Origin: Acidobacteriota bacterium
Lineage (GTDB): Bacteria > Acidobacteriota > Holophagae > Holophagales > Holophagaceae
NCBI GenBank assembly: GCA_016195985.1
Contig: JACPYP010000020.1
Location: 186,001-250,000 of the forward strand
Direction of reading: 5' to 3'
DNA length: 64,000 nucleotides
Of this stretch, positions 52,296-59,904 are shown in pieces. The position numbers and the translations under genes are program-made. The notes below the pieces were generated by a model. That model saw nothing but the letters and a program-made list of their open reading frames with translations, did no database searches and was not told the origin of the DNA. The stretch's first letter is position 1. The number at the start of each line of letters is the position of its first letter.

Positions 52296-53138
52296 CTAGC
52301 GCAGGCCGGCCAGGGCCTTGGACCAGGCCACGACTTCGGGGCCGGGCTTGGGCAGTTCCGGGAGGCGATCCGCCGCTTCCATGTAGCGGCGGACCAGGGC
52401 CGCGGGGCCCTCCCGGAGGCTGGCCTTCAGCCCCTCTGCGCCTTGGGCTCTGTCCACGCCGTAGGCGAAGAGCATTCCGGAAATGGCGGCGTACTTGGAC
52501 CAGAAGGGGCCCTGGTTGGCGTCGAGCAGCAGCTTGGGCGTGGCCTTTCCCTGGCGGATGGCCAGGAGAGCCGCCTCCAGATCCTTGAGGGCCCGCTCGG
52601 CCCTTTCCGCAGGAAAGCCCTTGGCGCGGAGTTTGGCCTGGTCCGCCAGGAAGTGGCCCATGCCTTCGTTCTGGGTTGTGAGGAGGAGGGATTCGGCGGG
52701 CGTCAGGGCCGAATCCTGCGTGTGGCGCGGATCCCTTTCCCGCAGGGTGCCGTAGCAGATGTGAAAGACTTCGTGGCGGAGGACGTTCATGGCTCCGGCT
52801 GCCTGAGCCTCGGAAGTCTCTCCATAACTGCGGCCGGCCACCAGGCAGGCGTTCAGCAGGATCACCAGCCGGCCCTGCTCGTCCTCGACCTGGCTGCCGT
52901 CCCTGAGGCTGAAGCGCCGGACATACATGTCGCCCCAGACGGGAAATCCGTTGGCCACCACCTTCACCTCGACCTTGAGGCCGGGCAGGGGAGGAAAAAG
53001 CGGCGCCAGCTCCGCGTCCAAATGGGTGGGATCGGCCCGGTGCAGCGCCTGGAGGAAGGCCTCCATGTGAGCGGGACTCGGCAGGGCCGGAAGCTCCGCG
53101 GGTAGGTCTCCGAAGGAGCCCCAACTCGCCTCGGCCAT
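52296..53138 (-). CDS. Putative zinc metallopeptidase (HExxH), main part of an apparently frameshifted gene
   Basis: A 280-residue frame with LRHEVFHICYG at residues 120-130, an HExxH zinc site, and LTTQNEGMGHFLADQ near 153-167 that can supply the third ligand, as in gluzincin peptidases. It resembles uncharacterised DUF5700-like proteins. The signal peptide lies upstream in another frame (53143-53302), across a run of six G where one extra G would join them. So the true protein is probably about 335 residues and exported. As sequenced, only this frame, from ATG 53138, could be made. Confidence 0.6.
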   Translation of the reverse strand: MAEASWGSFGDLPAELPALPSPAHMEAFLQALHRADPTHLDAELAPLFPPLPGLKVEVKVVANGFPVWGDMYVRRFSLRDGSQVEDEQGRLVILLNACLVAGRSYGETSEAQAAGAMNVLRHEVFHICYGTLRERDPRHTQDSALTPAESLLLTTQNEGMGHFLADQAKLRAKGFPAERAERALKDLEAALLAIRQGKATPKLLLDANQGPFWSKYAAISGMLFAYGVDRAQGAEGLKASLREGPAALVRRYMEAADRLPELPKPGPEVVAWSKALAGLR

Positions 53139-53302
53139 CTGCCCCCCTCGGTGGCGGCGCTGGCCGCCTCCCAGGAGGCAGGCCTCTGCGGCGCGGTCCG
53201 GGCCCGGGCGATCCAGGCCTGGGCGCCCCGGTCATCCACCTGCACCTGGGCCATCAGGGGAAACAACGCCGTCAGGAGCAGGAAGGAAGGGGCGAAGCGC
53301 AT
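53139..53302 (-). pseudogene. Signal-peptide fragment of the frameshifted metallopeptidase
   Basis: From ATG 53302 the frame reads MRFAPSFLLLTALFPLMAQV, an evident signal peptide, then QAWIARARTAP and SWEAASAATEGG up to the six-G run at 53142-53147. After that run it goes out of frame with the HExxH part; one added G restores a continuous reading. The cause is either a real mutation or a homopolymer sequencing error. Confidence 0.6.
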
Positions 53303-53440
53303 CTCACAAGTATGCGGCGCCCGGGCCTGCGTGGCCGTCACAGTGGCCCTGGCCAGCGGATGCGGGAACGAACCGCTTCTTCGGCCCCCCCGAACGGACG
53401 GCACCGTTCTAATCTTGGGCATGTTTCCCGGGAGGGCGCA

Positions 53441-54099
53441 GTGCCACGCAAGGATCAGGCTGTGGAAGAGCAGGCCCTCTTGGGCGCGGGCCTCTTCCGG
53501 TTTCTCAAGGATCTGAAGGCGCACAACGATCGGGAATGGTTCGCCGAGAACAAGGCCCGCTTCGAAACTGAACGCGACGCCCTGTTGGGCCTCATCGGCG
53601 CCTTCGGCGGCCCCCTGTCCGCCATCAGCCGCCACTTCGTCGCCGACCCGCGGCCCTCGGGCGGCTCCCTGTTCCGGATCTACCGCGACACGCGCTTCGC
53701 CAAGGACAAGAGCCCCTACAAGACGCATTTCGCGGCCCACTTCCCGCATCGCGGCGGGGACGCCGGGGGCGTTCACGGGCCCGGCTTCTACCTCCACCTG
53801 GAGCCCGGCGGCGGCCTCTGGCATCCGGAGCCCGGCCCACTGTTCAAGGTGCGCCAGGCCATCGTGGCCAAGCCCGCGGCCTGGAGATCGAGGGCGAGGC
53901 CTTGAAGCGTGTGCCCCAGGGTTTCGACGCCGCCCACCCCTGCGCCGAGGATCTCAAGCTCAAGGACTTCTACGTCACCTGCAGCTTCACGGACGTGGAA
54001 GTGCTCGGCCCAGACTTCCTCGGCCGGGTGGCCGGAGCCTGCCGGAGCGCGGCCCCCCTGGTCGCCTTCCTGTGCAAGGCCATGGACCTGCCCTGGTAA
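53441..54099 (+). pseudogene. DUF2461 family protein, disrupted by a frameshift/deletion
   Basis: The first part, from GTG 53441 (GGGAGGG upstream), reads FRFLKDLKAHNDREWFAENK, LFRIYRDTRFAKDKSPYKTH and GPGFYLHLEPGGGLWHPEPG, the DUF2461 (TIGR02453-type) pattern. It stops near 53905 at WRSRARP. The family's C-terminal part continues in another frame from about 53880: EIEGEALKRVPQGFD, EDLKLKDFYVTCSF and LVAFLCKAMDLPW. A deletion of 3n+1 bases near 53880-53890 explains this. Function of the family is unknown. It is divergent from the other frameshifted gene. Confidence 0.7.
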
Positions 54100-54220
54100 T
54101 GCAAACCGGCGGATTCATCCCCTGATCCGACATCCAGCCGCCCGTCCCCGGCGTATCCATCTCTGACCCCGAAAGGGGCGGAAACGCTTTGATCCGGGCC
54201 TCGCCCGGAAGGAGGGGTGC

Positions 54221-55165
54221 GTGGGTTCGGAGATGGATCGGCTGACCTTCATGAAGCTGTTGGGCATCGGCGGGGCGGTATTCGCCACGGGGGTTCCCGG
54301 CTTTTCGGAAGCGCTGGGTTCCGCGGCCAAGGCCTCGGACTTCTACTTTGTGCAGCTCACGGATACGCACTGGGGTTTCGAGGGCCCCAAGGCAAACCCC
54401 GAGGCCATGGGCACCCTCGGCAAGGCCATCGATGCCGTGAACGCCCTCGACCCGCAGCCGGATTTCGTCGTCTTCACCGGTGACCTCACCCACATCACGG
54501 ATGACGCCGCGCTCCGCCGCAGGCGCATGGCGGAATTCAAGCAGCAGGCGGGTCGCCTCCGGGCCAGGCAGATCCGGTACCTGCCCGGCGAGCATGACGC
54601 TTCAGGCGACCAGGGCGAGGCCTACAGGGAGGCTTTCGGTCCCTCTCGCTATGTCTTCGCGCACAAGGGCATCCACTTCATCGCGCTGGACAATGTGTCC
54701 CAGGAGGGCTCCATCCTTGGCGAAGAACAGCTCAAATGGTTCGCCGGGACATTGGGCCACGTGCCCAAGGACGCGCCTCTGGTGATCTTCGCCCACCGTC
54801 CCCTCTTCCCCTTGTACCCCGATTGGGACTGGACCACCACCGACGGCCAGTTGGCCCTCGACCTGCTGAAAAACCACCGCTTCGTGACGGTGTTCTACGG
54901 GCACATCCATCAGGAGCACCACCACACCACCGGCCACATCCACCACCACGCGGCCACCTCGTTGATCTTTCCCCTTCCTGCTCCGGGTTCTACGCCCAAA
55001 CGGGCCCCGGTGCCCTGGGATCCAGCCCATCCCTACCAGGGCCTGGGCTTCCGGCAGATCCACGCCCAGCCGGGCCAACAGAAGGCAGGGGATGGCGAAG
55101 GGCTGCTCCAGGTCTCCGAAAAAGCCCTGGCCGCCACCCAGAAACCCGCGGGAACACCCGCATGA
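54221..55165 (+). CDS. Calcineurin-like metallophosphoesterase
   Basis: A 314-residue phosphoesterase. The binuclear metal site is spelled out: VQLTDTHWGF (D, H), VVFTGDLTH (D), LPGEHDASGD (where GNHD is usual), IFAHRPLFP (H) and FYGHIHQEHHH (GHxH). The N-terminal hydrophobic stretch KLLGIGGAVFATGVPGF is a likely export or anchor segment. GTG 54221 has AAGGAGG six bases upstream; ATG 54233 is an alternative. It overlaps the Rieske gene by four bases, so the pair is an operon. Substrate is unknown. Confidence 0.88.
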   Translation: MGSEMDRLTFMKLLGIGGAVFATGVPGFSEALGSAAKASDFYFVQLTDTHWGFEGPKANPEAMGTLGKAIDAVNALDPQPDFVVFTGDLTHITDDAALRRRRMAEFKQQAGRLRARQIRYLPGEHDASGDQGEAYREAFGPSRYVFAHKGIHFIALDNVSQEGSILGEEQLKWFAGTLGHVPKDAPLVIFAHRPLFPLYPDWDWTTTDGQLALDLLKNHRFVTVFYGHIHQEHHHTTGHIHHHAATSLIFPLPAPGSTPKRAPVPWDPAHPYQGLGFRQIHAQPGQQKAGDGEGLLQVSEKALAATQKPAGTPA

Positions 55166-55641
55166 TGCCGAAATCCTGTTGCGACGGAATGGGGGTGGAG
55201 GTTCGGTCCCGCCGGGTCTTTTGCACATCCCTCTGCGCCTTGGCGGCTGCGGCGGCCCTGCCCGGCCAGGCCCAGACCCCCAACGGCGGCGCCAAAGGGC
55301 CCGATCCCCAACCGCTGAAGACCACCGATGTGACCCGAGCCCAGATGCCCCCTGGCAAGGTGCTCGACTTCCGCAGGCTGGGAGCCTTCTACCTCCTGGC
55401 CGACGACAAGGGTGTCTTCGCCCTGACGGCGGTCTGCACCCACCGCGGTTGCCTGGTGCTCTCCGAGGGCGCCGCCGGTTTCGGCTGCCCCTGCCACGAC
55501 AGCGCCTACAACCTCCAAGGAGAAGTGACCGAAGGCCCCGCCAAACGGCCTCTGCGCCACCTCTCGGTGAAGGAGGTCACGCCCAAGGGCCCTCTGCAAG
55601 TGGATATCTCCACCACCGTGCCATCGGACACACGGCTTTGA
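55162..55641 (+). CDS. Exported Rieske [2Fe-2S] protein
   Basis: A 159-residue protein. The cluster motifs are CTHRGC and CPCHDSAY (Cys-x-His and Cys-x2-His), 16-20 residues apart. A twin-arginine-like leader, RSRRVFCTSLCALAAAAALPG, suggests Tat export with the cluster already inserted, as for other Rieske proteins. It is too small for a cytochrome bc1 subunit with its own helix anchor, so it may donate or accept electrons for another periplasmic enzyme, or accompany the metallophosphoesterase. ATG 55162 overlaps the stop of that gene. Confidence 0.88.
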   Translation: MMPKSCCDGMGVEVRSRRVFCTSLCALAAAAALPGQAQTPNGGAKGPDPQPLKTTDVTRAQMPPGKVLDFRRLGAFYLLADDKGVFALTAVCTHRGCLVLSEGAAGFGCPCHDSAYNLQGEVTEGPAKRPLRHLSVKEVTPKGPLQVDISTTVPSDTRL

Positions 55642-55715
55642 ACGGCGCGCCCCGCATCCCAAACCGCGTCGCGGGACTGGCCAGGAAAGGACAGGAGGGC
55701 CAGCATGGATCCACC

Positions 55716-56777
55716 ATGCCCCTCCCCTTCCTCAACGACCCCTCCGGCCCGCCAGGCGAAGAGGATGCGGAGCTGTTGCGGCGCGTGCGCAACGGCGAGG
55801 AGCCGGCTTTGCAGCAACTGCACCGGCGCTACGCACCGCTGATTTTCCACTTGGCCTGTCGCGCCCTGGACCGGGCGGCGGCAGAAGAGATCGTGCAGGA
55901 CACGTTTCTCGCCGTGTGGCGGCGGGCCGGGGATTTCGATCCTGCGAAGGGATCCTTCCGAACGTGGCTGGTGAGCATCGGCCGCCACCGCATGCTGGAT
56001 GAATTGCGCGCCCGCTCCCGGCGGCCCCAGGCCGACGGCGAATTGGCCCTGGATCAAGCCGCCTTCTCCGCCCAGGACCCCCTTCCCGACGAAACCCTGT
56101 GGCGGGAGTACCAGCGCGACGCCGTATCCGAGGCCATGGCGGCCCTGCCTGAGCCCCAGCGCGCGGCCCTGCGCCTCGCCTTCTTCGCGGACCTCAGCCA
56201 TCAGGAAGTGGCCAAGGCCCTCAAGGTGCCGCTGGGCACCGCCAAGACGCGCATCCGCAGCGGCCTGAGGCTGCTGGAGCGGCATCTGGGCGGCCTGGTG
56301 GCCCTCCTCCTCGTGGCCTTGGCGGGGGCCGGCTCCTGGATCTGGCGCCGTGCGGGCGAGGCGGCACAGACGCGCCAGGCCCTCCACCTGCTTTCGGACA
56401 GCCAAACGAAGGCCCTCCGCCTGGTGCCGGATCCGGCCCCGGCTTCGCCCGAAACAGGCCTTCACGCCACCTTCCGCAGCGCCCCCGGCGCGGGCCTGGC
56501 GGTGCTGATGCAGACGCGCTTCCCCCAGCCCGCCCCGGGAAGCCATCACGTGCTTTGGATCCGCACCGGCCAGGGATGGCAGCACGTGGATCTCCGGCCC
56601 CCCGAGGACAGCGGGAAGGGATGGAGCATCCTGGAGGCCCCGTGGATGGACCAGGGCTGGCCCCTGGAACTGCGCGTCACCGTCGAAGCCGCATCCGCGA
56701 TCCCGTCCGCGGCCCAACCTTCAGGTCCCACCCTGGCCGTCTGGCGGGAGGCGGAAAGCTCTCCGGCAGCACCTTAG
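55716..56777 (+). CDS. ECF-type sigma factor fused to membrane helix and RskA-like anti-sigma domain
   Basis: A 353-residue fusion. Sigma region 2 lies at residues 34-100 (RALDRAAAEEIVQDTFLAVW, FRTWLVSIGRHRMLDELRAR). Region 4 lies at 135-190 (LPEPQRAALRLAFFADLSHQ, VPLGTAKTRIRSGLRLLERH). Directly after comes a membrane helix at 191-209 (LGGLVALLLVALAGAGSWIW), then residues 210-343 resemble the C-terminal sensor domain of RskA-type anti-sigma factors (GAGLAVLMQTRFPQPAPGSH, GPTLAVW). The zinc anti-sigma helix domain is missing. It would be a membrane-tethered sigma factor. It follows the metallophosphoesterase-Rieske operon by 74 bases; the start is weakly supported. Confidence 0.82.
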   Translation: MPLPFLNDPSGPPGEEDAELLRRVRNGEEPALQQLHRRYAPLIFHLACRALDRAAAEEIVQDTFLAVWRRAGDFDPAKGSFRTWLVSIGRHRMLDELRARSRRPQADGELALDQAAFSAQDPLPDETLWREYQRDAVSEAMAALPEPQRAALRLAFFADLSHQEVAKALKVPLGTAKTRIRSGLRLLERHLGGLVALLLVALAGAGSWIWRRAGEAAQTRQALHLLSDSQTKALRLVPDPAPASPETGLHATFRSAPGAGLAVLMQTRFPQPAPGSHHVLWIRTGQGWQHVDLRPPEDSGKGWSILEAPWMDQGWPLELRVTVEAASAIPSAAQPSGPTLAVWREAESSPAAP

Positions 56778-56955
56778 GGTCCAGATCCCCGCCGGTCCCT
56801 CCGATGGAGTATCGTCGCGGAAGCCCGCCGTCCCTGGAGGCCGCCTGCCCCTTCCACCCGTTCCCCATCCCGCCGGTCCGGCGCTCCGCGTCGAGCGCCG
56901 CCAGCACGGGGGCGGCGAGTTCCTCGTCGAGCCTGTAGGAGAAAGCCTGGTCTGC

Positions 56956-57678
56956 GTGACTCTGGGCGGGGCGCTGAAGGTCGAGCAGCGCTCGGAGGGA
57001 CAGACCCGCGAGATGGTGCTTCATCCAGGTTGCATCCAGGTCATGCCCGAAGGTGATGCGCGCCTCTTCCGCCACGCGGAGGTGGCCGACCATCTCCACT
57101 TGCACCTTCCCAACCGCCTCACGGCGCGGATCGCAGCCGGCATGGGGCGGCGCTCCGGCGGCCTCGTTCCGGAATGGCAGGCGGACGATCCCGCCGTCCA
57201 CCAGCTGGCCTTGTCCCTGTGGGAGGAATCCCATGCGGGGGGCCCTCGCGGCCCCCTGTTCAGCGATGGGCTGTCCACGGCCCTCACGGCCCACCTTCTG
57301 GCCCGCTACGGCGCCGCCGGCCCGGGCGCGGAGGCCCCGCCCCGCCTCTCCAAGGGCATGCTGAAGCGCGTGCTGGAGTTCATGGACAGCCACCTGTCCT
57401 CGGACCCCTCCCTGGAAGATCTGGCGGCCGTGGCGGAACTGAGCCCTTCGCACTTCTCGACACTCTTCCGCCAGGCCACAGGGGTCTCGCCTTACCAGTT
57501 CCTCACGCGGCGCCGCGTGGAGCGGGCCCAGGAGCTGCTGTCCGCCACGAATACACCCATCGCCGCCATCGCCGTGCAGGTGGGCTTCTACGACCAGAGC
57601 CACCTCACGCGCCACATGCGGCGGCTGACGGGGCTGACGCCCCGCGCCCTCCGGAAGGCCGACCGCGGAATGTCGTAG
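56956..57678 (+). CDS. AraC-family transcriptional regulator (5' end uncertain)
   Basis: At least 240 residues. The two C-terminal helix-turn-helix units are typical: SLEDLAAVAELSPSHFSTLF, GVSPYQFLTRRRVERAQELL, then IAAIAVQVGFYDQSHLTRHM and RRLTGLTPRALRK. The N-terminal part is a cupin-like ligand domain whose front (FLVEPVGESLVCV) extends upstream of the GTG at 56956 in the same frame without a start codon. A likely N-terminus (MEYRRGSPPSLEAACPFHPF) begins at 56804 in another frame, so a frameshift near 56870-56900 is suspected. It may control the SDR gene downstream. Confidence 0.75.
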   Translation: MTLGGALKVEQRSEGQTREMVLHPGCIQVMPEGDARLFRHAEVADHLHLHLPNRLTARIAAGMGRRSGGLVPEWQADDPAVHQLALSLWEESHAGGPRGPLFSDGLSTALTAHLLARYGAAGPGAEAPPRLSKGMLKRVLEFMDSHLSSDPSLEDLAAVAELSPSHFSTLFRQATGVSPYQFLTRRRVERAQELLSATNTPIAAIAVQVGFYDQSHLTRHMRRLTGLTPRALRKADRGMS

Positions 57679-57812
57679 GCGGGTTTTCCGCAGGATCGTC
57701 CCAAGGCCCCGCCCAACGTCCAAGAAGGGGCGCCTGGTTCTTCCGAGACTGAGGCCCTGCTCGGGCCCTGCCCGTTCCGGCGGCCGAGATCGCCCCTTCA
57801 GAAGGAAACCCC

Positions 57813-58568
57813 ATGACCACCCAACCCCTCCTCGGCAAAGTGGCCCTCGTGGCCGGAGGCGCCAAGAATCTCGGCGGGCTCATCAGCCGCAGCCTCGCGG
57901 ATGCAGGCGCCGCCGTCCTCGTCCACTACAACAGCCCGGCCAGCCGCGAGGCAGCCGAGGCCACCGTGTCCGCCATCCAGCAGTCGGGCGGCAAAGCCCT
58001 CGCCCTCCAGGCGGACCTCACGGGAGTCCAGGAGATCCGCCGCCTCTTCGACACAGCCATCCACCAGTTCGGCCGCGTGGATATCGCCATCAACACCGCG
58101 GGCAAAGTGTTGAAGAAACCCATCACCGACACGACCGAAGCGGAATTCGACGAGCTGTTCGCCCTCAACGCGAAGGCCGCCTACTTCTTCGTCCAGGAAG
58201 CCGGCCGGCGCCTGGAGCGGGACGGCAAGATCATTTCCATCGCCACCTCCCTGCTGGCGGCCTTCACGGGCCACTACTCCGCCTACGCGGCCAGCAAAGC
58301 CCCCCTGGAACACCTCGTCCGGGCTGCCGCCAAGGAGCTCGCCTCTCGCAACATTTCGGTCAACAACGTGGCGCCCGGCCCCCTGGACACGCCCTTCTTC
58401 CACGGCCAGGAATCGCCTGAGAGCGTGGCCTACCTCAGCGCCGCCAGCATGAACGGCCAGCTGGGCGACATCCGCGACATCGCCCCCATCGTGCGCTTCC
58501 TCGCCACCGAGGGCTGGTGGATCAACGGGCAGACCCTCTTCGCCAACGGTGCCTTCGCCACCCGCTAA
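57813..58568 (+). CDS. Short-chain dehydrogenase/reductase
   Basis: A 251-residue Rossmann enzyme. The cofactor loop is VAGGAKNLGGLISRSLADAG, with the usual TGxxxGxG changed to GGAKNLGG. Catalytic Ser, Tyr and Lys are in SIATSLLAAFTGHYSAYAAS and the following K (YAASK). It has NAAG-type INTAGKV and ends with WWINGQTLFANGAF, like FabG-type enzymes. It reduces a carbonyl or oxidises an alcohol, substrate unknown. GAAGGAAA precedes the ATG. It lies 134 bases after the AraC gene, a common regulator-target pairing. Confidence 0.88.
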   Translation: MTTQPLLGKVALVAGGAKNLGGLISRSLADAGAAVLVHYNSPASREAAEATVSAIQQSGGKALALQADLTGVQEIRRLFDTAIHQFGRVDIAINTAGKVLKKPITDTTEAEFDELFALNAKAAYFFVQEAGRRLERDGKIISIATSLLAAFTGHYSAYAASKAPLEHLVRAAAKELASRNISVNNVAPGPLDTPFFHGQESPESVAYLSAASMNGQLGDIRDIAPIVRFLATEGWWINGQTLFANGAFATR

Positions 58569-58586
58569 CGCCCCTGCGCCTCGACA

Positions 58587-59639
58587 TCATCGCCCCTGGG
58601 CGGCCCGGGAGGCCCTGAGCACGGCCCGGAATACTTCTTCGACGCCCTGGGCGTCCAGGCCCGAGGCCTGCGCCCAGGCCCGCCGTGCCTGCAGCTGGGC
58701 GCTTTCCCGCTCGGGATCGTGCACGGGCAGCTTGAGCTCTGCCTTGGCGCGCCCAGCTCGGAGCACCAGCTCCGTGCGACGGGCCAGCAAGGCCACCAGC
58801 TCCTGGTCGAGCGCGTCGATGTGATCGCGGGCTTCTTGAAGGGCCGGAGAGCGCGAACCCAGATCGGGGATGGACAGCTGCTCGTCGGCCCCGCTCACCA
58901 CCGCATCCGCCAGACTTTGATGGATGGCCGAAAGGGCCTCCAGCAGCCCCTCGCGGGCCCCGGCAGCGAAAGGGTTCTGGTTCTGCAGGGCCGCGAAGAG
59001 GTGGCCCGCGTCCTCCCGCACGGATTCCAGCGTCCGGGCGATGGCGTGGAAGGAGGGCGGCGTGAAGGGGAGTTCCGCCCCGGCGCCCACGGCCAGCAGC
59101 CCCTTGGCGATGAAGAAGGTGAGGGCGTGGGTGGTGGCCATCACGCGATCGTGATCCTCGGGGCTCTGGCGGAGCACCTCGCAGCCCAGGCCGGCGAAGA
59201 GGTTTTCCACCGCCAGGGCCGCCGCCGGATGGCGGGCCGAGGGGCACAGCACCACCCGCAGGGGACGCTCGGCCCGGGCCAGGCTCACGGGTCCGAAGAG
59301 CGGATGGGTGCCGGCGTGGGGAATGGCCGCGCCCAACTGTTCTTCCAACACGGCGCAGGGGCCCGCCTTCACGCTGCCCACATCGAACACCAGGTGGTCC
59401 GCCCGGAGGTGGGGCCTCAGATCCCTCAAGGCCCCCGCCAGGGCGGGCACCGGCACCGCCAGCACCAGGGAGTCGCTGACCTCCGCGAGCTGACGGGCGC
59501 TGCCCGCCCGGAGCTCCGCAGGCATCTCCTCAGCCGAACCGCCCCCCGCATCCCAGGCCCGATAGCTGTGGCCGGCCTCGCGGAGCAGCGCGCCCAGCGC
59601 CCTCCCGAAGCGGCCATAGCCCAGGATGCCGATGCGCAT
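58587..59639 (-). CDS. Prephenate dehydrogenase with C-terminal chorismate mutase domain
   Basis: A 350-residue protein for tyrosine synthesis. The N-terminal part is TyrA: NAD motif GILGYGRFGRAL at residues 4-15, LVFDVGSVKAGPCAVLEEQL, HAGTHPLFGPVSLA and MATTHALTFFIAKGLL, the usual landmarks. Residues about 265-350 form an AroQ-type chorismate mutase (EARDHIDALDQELVALLARR, AGRAKAELKLPVHDPERESA). In the E. coli T-protein the mutase is at the N-terminus; here it is at the C-terminus. ATG 59639 has GGGAGA upstream. It follows the thioredoxin-like gene by 26 bases. Confidence 0.85.
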   Translation of the reverse strand: MRIGILGYGRFGRALGALLREAGHSYRAWDAGGGSAEEMPAELRAGSARQLAEVSDSLVLAVPVPALAGALRDLRPHLRADHLVFDVGSVKAGPCAVLEEQLGAAIPHAGTHPLFGPVSLARAERPLRVVLCPSARHPAAALAVENLFAGLGCEVLRQSPEDHDRVMATTHALTFFIAKGLLAVGAGAELPFTPPSFHAIARTLESVREDAGHLFAALQNQNPFAAGAREGLLEALSAIHQSLADAVVSGADEQLSIPDLGSRSPALQEARDHIDALDQELVALLARRTELVLRAGRAKAELKLPVHDPERESAQLQARRAWAQASGLDAQGVEEVFRAVLRASRAAQGR

Positions 59640-59665
59640 GAGATCTCCCGTGATGAAGGGAAATC

Positions 59666-59896
59666 CTACCGCAGCCACTCCTGGATGGCCGCCGTGGTCG
59701 GCACATGGCCTTGGCTCTTCACCACCCCATCCACCACCAGCCCAGGGGTGCTCATCACGCCCCGGGCCACGATGGCGGGGTAGTCCGTGACTTTCACCAG
59801 GGTGAAATCCACGCCCAGGCCTCTGGCCGCTTCTTCCGCCCGCTCGGCCAGCAGCTTGCACTTGGCGCATCCGGTGCCCAGCACTTCGATTTTCAC
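59666..59896 (-). CDS. Small redox-active thioredoxin-like protein
   Basis: A 76-residue protein of the thioredoxin_3 (redox-active disulfide protein 2) type. The active-site CAKC is in VLGTGCAKCKLL at residues 5-16, with cis-Pro in MSTPGLVVDG and a final helix TTAAIQEWL. Start GTG at 59896 has GGAG five bases upstream. It is 8 bases after the ArsP-like permease gene; such pairs are common and may deliver or reduce a metalloid or sulfur species. Not an RNA or DNA enzyme. Confidence 0.88.
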   Translation of the reverse strand: MKIEVLGTGCAKCKLLAERAEEAARGLGVDFTLVKVTDYPAIVARGVMSTPGLVVDGVVKSQGHVPTTAAIQEWLR

Positions 59897-59904
59897 GGTC
59901 GCTC

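Noticed and set aside
57679-57812. Promoter for the SDR gene
   Set aside because: No convincing -35/-10 pair could be chosen in this GC-rich spacer.
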